Positions 49,001 to 60,800 of a stretch of 64,000 nt of DNA are shown here, piece by piece. The stretch comes from Beroe forskalii (taxonomy: Eukaryota; Ctenophora; Nuda; Beroida; Beroidae). The translations under genes and the position numbers were made by a program. The notes beneath the pieces were generated by a model. That model had not been told where the DNA came from, ran no database searches, and saw only the letters and a program-made list of their open reading frames with translations. Numbering within the stretch: the stretch's first letter is position 1; each line of letters opens with the position of its first letter. Where the stretch lies: positions 1 to 64,000 of the forward strand of contig WFMF01000638.1 in the NCBI GenBank assembly GCA_011033025.1. The letters are read 5' to 3'.

Positions 49001-49038
49001 ACAAGCATGAGACATCTTGCGAACAACCCTCGGACCAT
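37016..49038 (-). CDS. secreted Ig-Kazal-VWD-C8 multidomain protein
   Basis: Twelve exons: 48946-49038, 47339-47451, 44319-44463, 43800-43929, 43453-43532, 42525-42608, 41119-41221, 40432-40672, 38209-38405, 37605-37792, 37169-37219, 37016-37041; about 483 residues. The ATG at 49038 opens a signal peptide (VRGLFARCLMLVLCASRAVA). Residues about 27-115 form an Ig domain (VTLSCSIMG ... HHSGIYKCQ). Next is a follistatin-like EGF and Kazal pair (DPCEGVVCGFREKC, CSEDAPVCAGGITYG, MCHLERAEC). A VWD domain follows (GEGHVTMFNGDYFTFKG, NCPYLMAKD, about 195-345), then a C8 module (ACSCADTSNNNYCFCNVLYS) and a short basic tail (QFRRWKKN). Phases agree throughout if one G is restored in exon 3. Introns 3 and 6 lack one canonical splice dinucleotide. 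Kazal and Ig modules suggest ligand or protease binding and VWD-C8 suggests assembly in the matrix; the precise role is unknown. Confidence 0.8.
37825..38000. repeat. GTCCGCAA-rich intron repeat
   Basis: TCCGCAAA, TGCGGAC and TCCGCATT alternate on both strands with CCCCTCCCCC runs (37848-37975). This layout is typical of decayed foldback or MITE-like DNA. Confidence 0.35.
39075..39200. other. structured, GC-richer intron segment
   Basis: Two hairpins in a row: TTCTGAT to ATCAGAA (39075-39110, with inner GATT, CGG and CCG pairing) and CTGTAGATTAGC, TT, GCTAATACTACAG (39163-39189, one bulged A). Between them is a GC-rich stretch (GGAACGGAGCTTCG). It resembles a structured RNA or a SINE body, but I recognise no known RNA, and no pol III A/B boxes were found. 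Confidence 0.3.
40683..40770. repeat. short tandem repeat GGGGGTATTATTGTTACAGTA
   Basis: About five copies of GGGGGTATTATTRTTACAG or the shorter GGGGGTATTATTATA, directly upstream (minus sense) of the acceptor of exon 8 of the Ig-Kazal-VWD gene. Confidence 0.7.
40952..40973. repeat. hairpin with TACAGAAGTG loop, copy 1
   Basis: CTACAG, TACAGAAGTG, CTGTAG followed by a GATC five bases on. The related hairpin at 57835-57864 keeps the loop and changes the stem in paired fashion. Confidence 0.6.
41217..42532. mobile_element. intron 6 block between 13-bp direct repeats
   Basis: ATTTCCTTTGAAG occurs at 41217-41229 and 42520-42532, exactly at the two exon ends of the VWD domain. The enclosed 1.29 kb has weakly inverted ends (GAGGAGGTTAC at the left; GGGAGGATTAC when the right end is reversed). 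The minus-strand open frame at 41711-42157 inside it has no recognised domain. This may be an inserted element acting as an intron. Confidence 0.4.
43938..44160. repeat. minisatellite in intron 3 of the Ig-Kazal-VWD gene
   Basis: Four copies of a 55-65 bp unit containing GAATTTGTAGGAGTT, GGGTTTTAGGGTTATTTT and a GGTACAGG-like end. The array abuts exon 4. Confidence 0.75.
44545..44755. repeat. CACACAGACACA-type minisatellite, left block
   Basis: Tandem variants of AAACTTACATACACACAGAC with period of roughly 28 bp. Open frames on both strands are artefacts. Confidence 0.8.
44757..44870. repeat. GTACA-rich palindromic repeat, left copy
   Basis: G-run, then CCAACGTAATTTTTGTACA, then TTCAGATTTACTGGGTAAAA and more TGTACA. 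The block at 46975-47085 has the same middle in the same orientation and the CCAACGTA end in inverted orientation. Confidence 0.65.
45430..46480. repeat. palindrome field of GAGCAATTGCTC and TTCTAGACAGG motifs
   Basis: Repeated self-complementary units such as GCTCGAGCAATTGCTCGAGC and AGCTATTGCTCGAGC with CAATAGCT lie between recurring TTCTAGACAGG or CCTGTCTAGAA motifs (45447, 45510, 45625, 45832, 45888, 45945, 46077, 46301). CACGTG sites are also present (45666, 45678, 46130). An inverted pair TGTTATTGTAACAT and ATGTTACAATAACA sits at 45755 and 46152. It occupies intron 2 of the Ig-Kazal-VWD gene; no coding potential was seen. Confidence 0.8.
46975..47085. repeat. GTACA-rich palindromic repeat, right copy
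   Basis: Contains TTGTACATTTTGTACATAC, TTCAGATTTACTGGGTAAAA and, at its right end, CAAAAATACGTTGG plus a C-run, which is the reverse of the left copy's start. Confidence 0.65.
47090..47335. repeat. CACACAAAACTTACAGTAC minisatellite, right block
   Basis: Tandem variants of ACACACAAAACTAACAGTAC with ACACAGATACAC. It is related to the block at 44545 and lies directly downstream of exon 2 of the Ig-Kazal-VWD gene on the minus strand. Confidence 0.8.
47465..47660. repeat. GGGGTCATTAGGGGTTCAAC minisatellite
   Basis: Six to seven copies of a 30-bp class unit (GGGGTCAGTAGGGGTTCAAC and relatives) just upstream of exon 2. A complementary-looking CTGACCCCCTGCTGA array is at 55325-55440. Confidence 0.8.
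47987..48037 (+). promoter_or_regulatory. three regularly spaced E2F-type sites
   Basis: TTTGGCGGGAA occurs at 47987, 48006 and 48025, exactly 19 bp apart. TTTGGCGGGAA(A) fits the E2F/DP consensus. They lie in intron 1 of the Ig-Kazal-VWD gene, about 1 kb inside it. They may be functional or simply a short tandem repeat. Confidence 0.4.
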
Positions 49039-49049
49039 TCTCCCTGCCA

Positions 49050-49170
49050 CTGGGGCAAAAGTGAGACATTATGATGGGTGGGTTGTGGCAGAAGTGAGAC
49101 ATTATGATGAGTGGATAGAGGTAAAAGTGAGACATGATATTAGGATGGGTGGGTAGAGGCAAAAGTGAAT
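49050..49170. repeat. three-copy tandem repeat just upstream of the Ig-Kazal-VWD ATG
   Basis: GGCAAAAGTGAGACATTATG units of 35-40 bp with GATGGGTGGGT. The array begins about 12 bp before the start codon, so it is either 5' untranslated or lies in an upstream intron. A CAG, GTGGCAGG context allows a possible acceptor here. Confidence 0.6.
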
Positions 49171-49673
49171 TAATGAATTGAAAAATTAAAAAGAATTCAA
49201 CAATTTTAGAATTTAGATGATAATGAGATAATGCTCCACGAAATCAAAAACTGCGGATGTGTCAATTTAATTATTTGAATGGAGAATGACAACTACATTT
49301 GAAAAGGGAAAAGGATCCGTTCAATGAACCAAAATGCACTAACAACTTCAAATTTATTGAGAAAATGAAGTTATGAGTCATCATATACCACGATCTCCAT
49401 ATTGCAAAAACGGTGCTAAGTTTGCAGGAACGTTGAAAATTTGTCTGCGTAAAAAGTTGCAGAAAACAATAAAAAAACATCTGCAAGATTTTATGTAAAA
49501 CTTACTACTCAACGCATATTAAAACGCAAGAAAACGCACCAATCACCATGTAGAGGGGCTTGCCACCCTCCCGTAAGATTAAGTTATAATGACTCTGTAT
49601 CATTTATCACGGAGAACATTATCTGAACGATATATCGCACGTCGTTATTCGAGCATATAATTTAGTGGCGGCG

Positions 49674-49714
49674 TGTGACGGAATTATCAGGCTTTGGAAT
49701 GGAGATTTTATGAG
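49674..49714 (+). repeat. degenerate CRE-type motif, copy 6
   Basis: GTGACGGAATTATCA, GGCTTTGGAATGG, AGATTTTATGA. The core order is kept but the CRE itself has decayed. Confidence 0.4.
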
Positions 49715-49926
49715 AAATTAAGAATTTATGATGAGCAGCATGCAGGTATATATGCAATTATGGCTTTTCCCGCGTAAATCCTACAGTAAATGATTTTGAT
49801 GATGAAATTTTATCGGTTATCTTTTAGGAAGGATTTTGCAGGAGTGCGGTGAGATGAAATTATGAAGATTGTAAATTAACAAGGTACACTTATACCTGGA
49901 ACCTTCTGGAATTCTTGCGTGCGAAT

Positions 49927-49965
49927 GGTATCATTATCAGGGTTAGAAATGGGAAGTTAATGTCG
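49927..49965 (+). repeat. degenerate CRE-type motif, copy 7
   Basis: GGTATCATTATCA, GGGTTAGAAATGG, AAGTTAATGTCG. It lies about 60 bp before the double-CCAAT palindrome at 50022. Confidence 0.45.
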
Positions 49966-50021
49966 AACTCGATATTTATTAGTGACAGCTTATTAGTTTA
50001 CCCACAGTTCCATTTGACATT

Positions 50022-50068
50022 GACCAATCAGCGCGGGAGTTTACTAGAGATTCGAGCGCTGATTGGTC
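50022..50068. repeat. double-CCAAT palindrome, copy 6
   Basis: GACCAATCAGCGCGGGAG and CGAGCGCTGATTGGTC, spanning 43 bp (50024-50066). It is preceded by CATTTGACATT, as at 8570, and followed by GGGATCCTACGG, as at 6920. It lies about 1 kb upstream of the Ig-Kazal-VWD ATG. Confidence 0.7.
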
Positions 50069-53000
50069 GATTACGTGCTAATTTTGGGATCCTACGGTGC
50101 GTCACAGTGATCAGCAGTGGTAAATATCAAAGTTTTATGCAGGGGAGTTGGAGGAGAAAAGGTGGAGACTGGAGGTGTCATTAAAATGCTCCCTGCAGAT
50201 ATTGTGTACTAAACTCTCTGCTCAAGAACTGGTGATTCAACGACATCAATTGATCACTTTGAGCTGTCAAGATGACGTCATCATCAAACGACTGATTGGT
50301 GACTGGATAAAGCGAGGGGGTCGTTATGTATGCTACATTATATGTTGCAAAGTGGCTGCAGACGACCTACAAAGTGGAATAAAATTCAATCAGATTGGGT
50401 AATAAAGCTCACCCAGTGTCATGTCACTGTTACATCTATAGGTAATCTTATCTAATGTGTCACAAAATTACTTAATGAGCGTTCTAGAATTAAACTCGAT
50501 GTCATATTTGAATAATACCGGCTTGGTCGCGTGACTCAAAACTTTGAACTGACCAAGGGCAGTAACTTGTATTGAAACTTCTAGTCCTTGCAATAAAGTC
50601 TTCGTAATTATTGGATATCACACAGAAACAATGAATTGGTTGCAGTATAATTTATAGGTTTCGAATGGCTGGAAAACACGATACAGTATCATTGAGCAAA
50701 GACTTAACCAACATTGTATGAAAAAGAAAGCAACTAAACCTGGGGGTTCGCAGGACTGAAACAACAGCAAGAGATTGTTGCCGTTTTAGCAACAATGAAA
50801 ACAACACGTTGGGAGAGAACAGCTATAGAATAATACCTCCTCGCTCTTAGAGCCGTGAACTTAACGCCCGAGCTATGTGAGGGCGTTGCAAAATACACAG
50901 GGTGGACACACACTGCAGACAGTTGCAACCGCACAAACTGTGCAGCAACCGCACAAACTGTGCAGCACACGCGGAGATCAGTGGAGATAATGTGTCCTCT
51001 GTCCTCTCTTGTAATAACACATATACTTTGAAATATATATAGAGAGAGGGCAACGCGCGGCAGAAATTTGCAAGAAATTTAATTAAGGGGCGACTACAGG
51101 GTGAAATATGAGAGATTTCCTTGAATTATATATTCGAGCGTCGTGTGCTTTACGCTGGGATTGTGACGTCATTTCAGCCTACAGATCAGCCAGGCACGAT
51201 CTGAGTAATATATGTGTACGTGTAAAGTGAGGACCGATACATACACGTCAAAGATACATCACGGCCAGACACTTTCGCCCAATTATGTGAATGTGTGTGT
51301 GATAATTTTTCACATTCCTTTGTGCTTTCCGATACTTGATTGAGATATAAGATGGTAAGTGAAAAATATGTAATGCCTGTGTGAAATGTCCGTTTGTGAA
51401 CGTACGTACACTATGATACCCTAGATGACTACATGAGTCAAGAAAATTTAAACTTTTTAACCTTTATATACGGATCGGCTTTTTTAGATATCTTATCGAC
51501 TTCAACTTTAACTGAAAAAAAACCAAACTTGACACTTGCTCGATATTTGGTTCGATGAAAAAGGCCCACATATTTTGATAATAATAATTATTTATACAGG
51601 CGAGCTGAATCCCTACAAACGTCATCGTATTGCTATTGTTTGTGAAGAACCATGTCATTGTGTCAACACAAAGAATGATTATTTGATCGCCATCATCAGG
51701 ATTCAGGGCTCAAAGTGGCAATTAAGCCGTCTACTATGTCTGTCTGTACTGTCTTGGTGAATCAACAAGACAGTTAATGTCACGTGTGAAGCTACCAACG
51801 TTGCAAGTGAATCGTGCAGGGTTCTCTTTTTGATGTTTCCTTTCCACTTTCTGGAAGCTTTAATGTCAAGCTCTATTCAAGTATTGCGGTTTGAAGTGAC
51901 GCAGCATCATGATTTAGAATGGTGTTTGGGTGAAATCGAAACGCCTTTTTTGGGAGTGTGATATTATGTATGTTTGGTTCTTTGCTCTTTTGCTGATTCT
52001 CAGAATGACTTGAGAGAGATACTTTCTATGGAATTAAATCTAATAGGGGATGTAAATAGCTAGGGAAAGTAATAATTCAGAGAAAATGAAGAACAAAGAT
52101 ATGAACACAAGGATAAACTTAACACGGAAAAAGTAGTAATTACTGGCAATAAAATACAAACTTTTAATCATATTTTACAATCTTGCTTTATGTAATTGGT
52201 ATAATGAAATTTTTGCCAGATAGTTGTAGATGAGGACTCATTGACCAATAATCACGAAAAGAAAAGACCCATAATCAGGAACGCTGGAATCAATAGCTCA
52301 ATAGGAATAATTAAGTATAGGTACTGTGAAGATTTGAGCGACTCGAAAGCACAAATGATGTTCGATAAGTTCGATAGTAATAATTGCAATAATTTGGTTT
52401 TGCCTCTTTTGAATACGAAGGCAACTAATCTTAAGGCCACTGATTTGCTGAAGAAACCTCACGTGATTAATATAATTCTCACGATAAATTTCTCAGAAGA
52501 AAAGGAATGCAGCGGGTTTTAAATTATGCCTGTAACCTATGGCATATAATTTTATCAGATTTTTAGTGGTGTTGGATATATTGTAAACCGGTCTGAAAAA
52601 GTATTATCAGAAAATTAGAACCATGATAATTATTGATACGGCCATGCGGGTATAATATGTTGTGGTAATAATTCTTCAATCGAGTCTTCATTCCTGACAA
52701 AAAATTACGTGACGTAAATGAATGCAGACAAAGTTCAAAAAGAAAAGGTGATTTTGCGAATTTCAGCTGAAAATATACTTTTAAATAAATTGATATTATG
52801 GAATTGCTCATAACTTTTGATCGCTCAATCATGAAATTTATATCAATAAAAAGCGCCAAAAAGCAATATCACTTTTTTTAAAAACTGAATAAATCAAATC
52901 TATAAATTTAAAGGGCTACCCGCTACAGTCATAGAAAAGGGAGAGAGGTTCTCTGGTTATTGAGCGTACTTGAACACTGTCTTTGAAATATCAACTTCAT

Positions 53001-56000
53001 TCCTCGAATTATGTTGCCAGAACTGGTCATAGATGTGTTTATCAGAATAATTACATGGCGAATTAAATCATCTAATCCCAAATAACGCCGCAAAGCTTCG
53101 CTATGAACTACTGCTAAAGAAATTCAACCGTGAAGTAGGTCTGTCTAGAACAGCGATAATTTCAAGAAATCAATAATATCAAAGACGAGCTCAAGACGGG
53201 AGGTCTATTTCAATCTGACCAACTCTTTGAGTCAATTCTTTGTGGAACATCTTTTATAGAAGCTCAGACTTGGGATTATCTGGAAAGTTCTATAAATACT
53301 GATGAGGACAACATATATTGCATAAATTGATAAATTGCAATATCGCATCATATAGTACATAGTGTCCTTTGACCGACTAATTCTTATCAGCGAAAATACT
53401 GAACATGCTATCTGGGTTGTTGCTCATGTCAGGTATGAATCATCGGTATCCTACGCGCTTAAACTCCTGATTCTAATTTTGGCGATACTCTGTGACACTT
53501 GGGATCCGGCGGAGATTTTCAATTTGAGTTATTTTTGCGATTGTGGTTTGAAGCCAGGTGGGCCCACGTGCAGAATGTAAATTGTAAGGTTTGGACTTCT
53601 ACTGTTAAACCAAATACTCAAATAATATAATGAAGGATTGCAACCAGTGAATTGAATGCAGATACAATGAAATTTTTGAGATGACATAGCCTTGCTGACT
53701 TTGGGTCAACCAGTTCCTGTTGTCGATAAGATAAGCGACGAAATGATGTTACAGATTGGAAATAAACTTGGAAAATGATGAAATTAATTGTGGCGTGGAT
53801 GCTTAAATGGGACCATGATACAATGAAAATGAGCGTAGAATGAAGATAATAAACTAATGAAGATAATGATATGACCTAAAAGGATGATATAAGAATCCCA
53901 TGTGTCTGAAGGTGATTGAGACACGAGTATGCAGACGCAACCTCAACCGTAGACAAAATTCAGTTGAAGAGGATGAAATATAAAAAGAGAAAGCTTTCAA
54001 CTGACACACACATTGTGATATGATATGTTCCCACCTTCCTGTCATCAGCCGATATATGAGTCGTGTTAATTGGAAAATTGATACGGAACGTCATGTTGTA
54101 CAAACAAAGTTTGTTTTATCATATATCTTTGTGCAGAGTTTGCAAGAGGTGTGCAAGGTATCTCAACCTAATTAGATTACGCTTTAACATGCTCTTAATT
54201 AGGCGGGAATGGGGCGGTCTTCTCTGCGTCTTGATAGCAGTCCAATTAGAGCTAGAGAAGGTGGTAATGAAATTAAAGAGTTCATAAATCACACGGAAAA
54301 TTTGCAAAAAGTGGTTCTGATTGAGGGTATATTTCAATATTTTATTTCAATATATTTTATGTTCTTATAAAAACATAAAAAGATAAAAGGTCCACAGGAG
54401 GAATATCCGAGGAAGGGATAGTGCTATCAGCAGACGAGTCTGCTAGGGTGGGGGTGAGAGGTTCAGAAAACAAACGGTTAAGATGGGAATTGGGATGAAT
54501 ATCAAGGATAATTTGTGATTTCTTATCGAAGTTATGAAATTATGCGGTATGTATTTAAACTTAATAATAATAATTATCTTCAGTGGTTAGTGGAATTGTA
54601 AAAGCGTCAAAGGTATTTCGAAAATTGTGAAATGTGACCTTTGTCTTCTTTTCGTGCTGATCCGGCAGTCGAACTTTGCTGGATCTTTGCAAATTTTATC
54701 TTAATTTTTTAACACAATTATTTTTGTCCAGCAGGGTTTGCTGCCATGAATGAGTGAATTTGTTGAATTATTTAAAAGAGGTTCTTATATTATTCCCATG
54801 TAAACACTGAACTCCATGCAGCTGAATCTAATTAATTTCTGTGAAAGAGGGAAGGAGGTTTTTATATCCATAACTGACGGCGATGCACAAATTATTCATT
54901 TGTCGGTGTTATGATTCAGAATTCCGATGATGGAACAACTTCATGGTTAATAGTCAAATAGAAATTAATAATTTTAATTCGTTCATTAGAAATTGTTTAT
55001 AGAATCCACCGTCTGATCGTTTTACAGGTGAGCTATATGTATCTATCTATGTTCTTATGAATACATGGAAAATTCAATAATTAATTGCTAAAGGGCACAC
55101 TTATATAATATGCTTAAATACCTGTTGGCAAACAACTTGTAAAATTCACAAATTGTGATATTTGAAATTTGTGATATTTGACAGTTCACATCGTTGTCAC
55201 TTGACACGCCTAAGAAAATTTTCTGAAAAAAATTATTTGATTTAAATTCACGAGAATTCCTGGACCGGTTTTAAATGTCACACAACTGTTTACAGTGACA
55301 CAGTGTACCCGGCCGTATGAAAGCATACCAATGACCCCTTCCTGGCCCCCTGCTGACCGCCTACTGACCCCCTGCTGACCGCCTACTGACCCCCTGCTGA
55401 CCCCCTACTGGCCCCCCACTGACCCCCTGCTGAACCCTGCTGATTTTCTGGTGTGCACAACCAAAAAGCTAAAAACTCAAGAAAGTACAAACATTCCGAC
55501 GCAGCAGGTATTACAGAGCAAAACGGCAATACCGTATTTCCGATGAAAAGATTCTTGCAACTTTATATAATTGAGTTATCATTAAATCGAGACTTGCTCT
55601 TTAGTTCTACTTTTCGCAGAGATTTTATGGTTTTTGTTGACCTAATATACTGTAACTACATATTACAGAGTTGTGGTTGATCATATTACAACACTTTTGT
55701 ACCTTGGTACGATGATGAAAATACTCATTCACCATCCCAAAGGGAGAATACACACAGGAAAATATTTGCCGATCGCCGCCCGTTCAGCAAATTCAAATTC
55801 GCGACACCACATAACTAGACTAGCCGGTTTATTAAATATTCAATATCCATTGTGTGTAATAACATATACTTAGTACTTAATGTGATAATAATAGTAGCGA
55901 ATCACTGAGATTTATGAATGGAATGTTATGTATCAATATCGCAGTTTAGGAACTAGTACGATTTGACCATAATCATTGAAATTTCTGCCACTCCATAAAA

Positions 56001-56252
56001 ACTTCTAAAATTATGATGAAGTATGAACCACCTGGCCCCTCCGTGTCTATCACACAACCGATATCACAAATTGAGAGCCTGCTTATCTGAATGATATCTG
56101 AAAGTATTGCTGCAGTCTGCACGGAATAAAAATACCTGGTTTATAGCTCCTCGTTATGCCGTCAATACATGAACCTTGTACGAACAGACTTCAAGTATCC
56201 AGATTGACACGGGCCGGAAAAAGGTATGGTACTCGAGCTTAATTCGGTTGAA
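50069..56252. other. non-coding stretch, no gene recognised
   Basis: AT-rich DNA. A two-copy repeat (CGCACAAACTGTGCAGCA, 50930-50970), partial CRE motifs (50274, 51166, 51894-51930) and a CTGACCCCCTGCTGA minisatellite (55325-55440) are present. The 93-residue frame at 52241-52522 has ordinary composition but no splice partners or known domain. Confidence 0.5.
55325..55440. repeat. CTGACCCCCTGCTGACCGCCTA minisatellite
   Basis: About eight units of 13-14 bp (CTACTGACCCCCTG and relatives). Confidence 0.85.
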
Positions 56253-56295
56253 AGTGACGTCATTATCAGGGTTTACGGTGGTGAACTGATGATGA
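56253..56295 (+). repeat. CRE-type dispersed motif, copy 8
   Basis: AGTGACGTCATTATCA, GGGTTTACGGTGG, GAACTGATGATG. It is preceded by GTTGAA, as at 18600. Confidence 0.65.
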
Positions 56296-57153
56296 AGAGC
56301 AGCTTATCGGACGCAAGGTGAAAATACCAGCCTATAGGTGGAACTCCGCACTTTCCTGATAAACTCTGCACCTGTGAAGTGTTTTATAAGGCTTTTATTT
56401 ACGGTAATACGGTGGTGCCGGGGTGGGTAGATTAATTTATTTTTCTCGATTTAACGAGGTTAAAAACGTATTGCACACTTCATGTAGGCAGTTCCACAGC
56501 CGCTCTATTATATGGACTAGATGTTCACTTTCAGATATTATTGTTGATTTTCTTATGGCTGGAAAGTCATTATATGCATAAAAATGGGAAGTTTGTATTT
56601 TACGATCACTATCGGTTAAGCCAAATGGAAATATAAAAATTCTTCAAATTGTAACGACGAAACGTTGCGAAATCATGAGACGAAATGCGGGAAATCATGA
56701 GACAAAAAGGAGAAATCCATTTCTGCCGAAATCTCGAAATATAAATTTCATTTGCAGAGGACATTTATATATCAAATAATAAGGTCGAAGTCGTGACAAG
56801 AACAGATCTGCGTTCGCAGACAGGCTAATGACCGTTATTACGTTTATCATATATCCCAATTTGATCATTCTATTTCCATCTACTGCAAATGAAATAAATA
56901 TTGCAGCAGTTTTGCAAAATATCTCACAGGGGCAGATTCTTGCAAAATATCATGCTGTGCAGAGACTCTAATTTAGTAATTTTTGGAATATCTTTATGTT
57001 CAAGATAGGGTTACCGTAATTATTAATGCTGCATTAAATTGGATAAATCAAAAAATATTCACGATTTTTGCTGATTAAGATTTAAAACTTCAGCTCTTAT
57101 TATCAGCAGTCAGTGGCTTATTACCCATGGAATCCTAATCCGGCATGACATCT

Positions 57154-57202
57154 GACCAACCAGTGCGCCAGCTATTACGGACAACTCGCACGCTGATTGG
57201 TC
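57154..57202. repeat. double-CCAAT palindrome, copy 7
   Basis: TGACCAACCAGTGCG and CGCACGCTGATTGGTCA; the left box has a T-to-C change (CCAAC). The outer distance is 45 bp. Confidence 0.55.
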
Positions 57203-57834
57203 AGATAGACCTGTTGGGTGGGCAAGTTAATACGCCGTTAGGCCCGTTGAAAGATCGGTTCCGACCACTCAGATGTGCTAATATGTGGAAAATCAGGGAC
57301 TCCCGTATATTATTAGGTACTCTATCAATGGTCCCTTAACTCATACCATAATCCTAACCTCGACCCTTAACTTTACACAATACACAATACACAAACTGAT
57401 GAAGACATAGAATGTAGATGTTCATGGAGGGCTTTGGTCCGGTGGTCATTTGACCGCTCACCTCTCATTGGCCTGGCCCGCACAGAGTGGCTTGTTACGC
57501 CGACAACTGTCGCCGGTGCCAGCTTTTCGGATTGGCCACGAAATGTCAAGATATTTTCAATTTTGTATCGAAGCGGCAATTTTGGTTTACGTCTGACTTT
57601 TGCCTTTGGGGACTACCGCCCCCAAACCCCTGCCCTAGTGCCCTGAATAATTTAATCGGGTGATGAGAGAAGGACCCTGTGAAGGCTACAAGGGTGTCGC
57701 TGGCCCTTAAACACTTAAACTCCTCTCAACGGTCCTGTCCAATGGAGTGAAGGCTAATTGTCTACTATCTTGAATCTTCGGAATAGAATGGTTGTTTTTC
57801 TCTGGTTTACCCCACTTTACATTATTTTGATGTA

Positions 57835-57864
57835 CAAACCACGGTACAGAAGTGCTGTGGTTTG
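57835..57864. repeat. hairpin with TACAGAAGTG loop, copy 2
   Basis: CAAACCAC, GGTACAGAAGTGCT, GTGGTTTG. Relative to 40952 a T-A stem pair has become C-G, so the pairing is kept by a double change. Confidence 0.6.
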
Positions 57865-60800
57865 ATCTCTATGCTATTTAATATTGGTAGATATAGAGAT
57901 AATTATAGTTGAAGTGCATACAAAACAGAACGAAACAACTGTAACCGCAGAAAAGGATATCAAAGATCAGCGCACATGGCGGGCTGATTTTGAAAACGTG
58001 AGGAAAGACCGAAATAGAAATGATAGTTGATACTCACGGCTCACCCCAGTAATTAATTAATACGTTCGCGTGTATCTTTGCGTCAGGTTAAACGCGTCAA
58101 GGAAGATACCAAAATCGAGTTTTATATTCCATCATCTTACTTATTATTTCGTAAGCGCACGTGAATTATGTCTGTGCCGCCGTATACAATCAGTATATAG
58201 TAAGCAGATCATTTCCCAGAAATTGAAATAGAAAAAGGGACTATGCACGTAGTTGAAGGTAAGTGGCAGCAATTGAACACTTTTAACCATATGATATGAT
58301 GACGTCATTTTGCAGCGATATAACGTATCTCCCTTGGCGGCGCCGAAACGAGGTATATCACGTGTAGCGAGATCGGAGATAGCGAAGCTGTAGACTCAAG
58401 GGGGCGTTCCTTGTGTTTTCCAAATCCTCTTTTTATCTACAAATCAAAGCGAATTTAACTGCGGGAGACTCCTGGGAGTCCTACGGATCTACGGGAGTAC
58501 TCCGGCAGTCCTAAGTATGATTTTCGGCCGTTGACAGACCCTCGTGAGAATCAGCGGATGGCATCAGCGGGTCATACATCGTACAGCGGGTCATACATCG
58601 TACGACAAAAGTATGGGAGTACCTATTACGTCCTACGGTAACACCATGGGTAGAAGTAGAAACCTGAAATACCCGAAAAGTGAATCAATCATAAAATATC
58701 AAAATCTGATTTTGTGATGGTTGAATTTCCATTTGGGTTGTGGAACAGTATATACAAAGGTTACACGTTCTGAGTCGTTTATAAAATTGAAGACATCTTG
58801 ATTTTCCTTAATACAGGGCCAGGGACAGTCCTGGATCTTCTACGGTAGATGAGGAGAGGGATGAGAGTGGCCATTTGAAAAAAAATGTATTTCAGGTCAT
58901 GAGAAAATTAAGTGTCATGACTCCATGAGAAGAAATGCGAATGGCCGAAGGTGGCCATTTTCTTTCAGAACTTTTTCATACGACAAAATTCAGCCTTTGC
59001 TTTTTTCAAATTTTCTAGTACGTGCAGTCATCTCTTCTATCAGGAAAATTTCTAAAGGGCCACTCAACAAGCGACGTGAAATTGGTAGCACAAAATTCGA
59101 TCTCACGACATTTCATCTCAGGACACTCCATCTCCTTCTCCTGACCCTACCCTCTCTAACACGTCCACAACCCTAATACTATAAAACCAGACCTCAATCT
59201 TGGGTCGGATCGCTCGGATTTGAAATATTTGAAGAGATAAAGTTTCGTGCGATGAAATTTCGTGAGATCAGATCATTTGTACGTTTCACCCCTTTTATCT
59301 CAGGACACCCCGACGTCATTCTCCCTCTCTTCCGAATCGAATGGGGATTCAAGGATACACTATGAACAATTCGTAGCGCGCGGATGATATTGTTGTTTTT
59401 CGTTTTCTGTCCGCGCGCTCAACTAAATTAGAGTCACGTCGAGCGCGCAGCCAGTCCGTCTGAACTTTGCGCGCACTAGCTCATTGGACCTGGCCGGACG
59501 GACGTGACGGCGGTAAATTGGACCAATCAGTACGAGGAATCTGCACATGAGTTCTTGCAAATTGCAGATCCTAGAAGCACAGCAGTTGGCTCTGCATGAT
59601 TGGGAAAACTGACATTGCCAATGAAGTGTATACATTTGGCTTTGATTTCTCGTTTCAAGACATCGGAAGATAAAAATAAAATCCGTAGACTTGTTGCAAA
59701 GTTATTCTTACACGTTTAAATAATTTACAAATAAAATTGGTGTAATACTTTGCGTCAAAAGACGGTAGAGCCAAGAATGAACAAAAAATCTTAACGATCG
59801 AGAGAAAAGCGTTGTGGACAGACACTTCAATGTAGACGTCACAAAATCAATGGCATCAGGCAAGTAATATGTGTACCTAATATATCAGAAACTTCATAAA
59901 TATCATCAAACATGTTCCACCATTCTAGTCCATCCCCCAATATCTTATTTAAATCATTACCTCTGAGAAAGAAAATTAATAATCAATAAATTCAATTATA
60001 GACGCTCAGCATCATTCAAATCTGACTGATCAAATTCCAATCCCAAACAATTTGATGTTTTCTGGCATCCAAGGTCGATAAATCAATATCATCAGGATTA
60101 TTCGTAGACAGTAGTGCACGAGCCCATCACAAAAGATGGCGGAAAGACCGGCATCCTTATCAGTTATTGCACCATTTTAATATGGGCGATACAATTTGAC
60201 TTTTTAACAACATAAGATTCGGAGGGTTTCCATGCTCCAAACAAATGCGTACATAATTATTTAAATTTTCGTTTTGTAATGAGTAAATTTATGATTTATA
60301 AATTAGTTAAAAACCACGCTCGACATTTCCACTTCCAGCGATGACCGACTGCAGATTACAACTAAAAACAGGTGCTTTGGATTTTGATACCAAAGAGATC
60401 TGTCGCATATTTCGTCAGCAAACGAGGGGGTTTCCAAATACGGATGGCTGCGGACAGGGGTGGGTGGGGTTATGGATTTGCTGTCGTCAGCAAGAATTTT
60501 GAATTGGTGTATTTTGGGCACATTTCTGATTTTCTACCATGTCTTCCGTAACTTACTTCGGAGTTCTGACTGCCTCAGGGAGGCAGTCAGAATTCTGAAG
60601 TGCCTCAAGCGTTCCTATGTTCAATAAAATAAAATCATCAAAAATTTGCCGAAATAAAACGCATATTTTCGAGGTTGGCCGAAGGGAAGGAGTTTGATGA
60701 AGCTTAATGCAGATAGAGGGTTTGGGTTACGGTTAAAATGACCAAAAAATTGCGGACGTAATATGGGACAGATCCCAAAAACAAAGAATCATTCAATTGT

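Noticed and set aside
48826..49050. Start of the Ig-Kazal-VWD protein at a GTG (49050)
   Set aside because: An ATG four codons inside gives a proper signal peptide; GTG starts are not expected in a nuclear gene.
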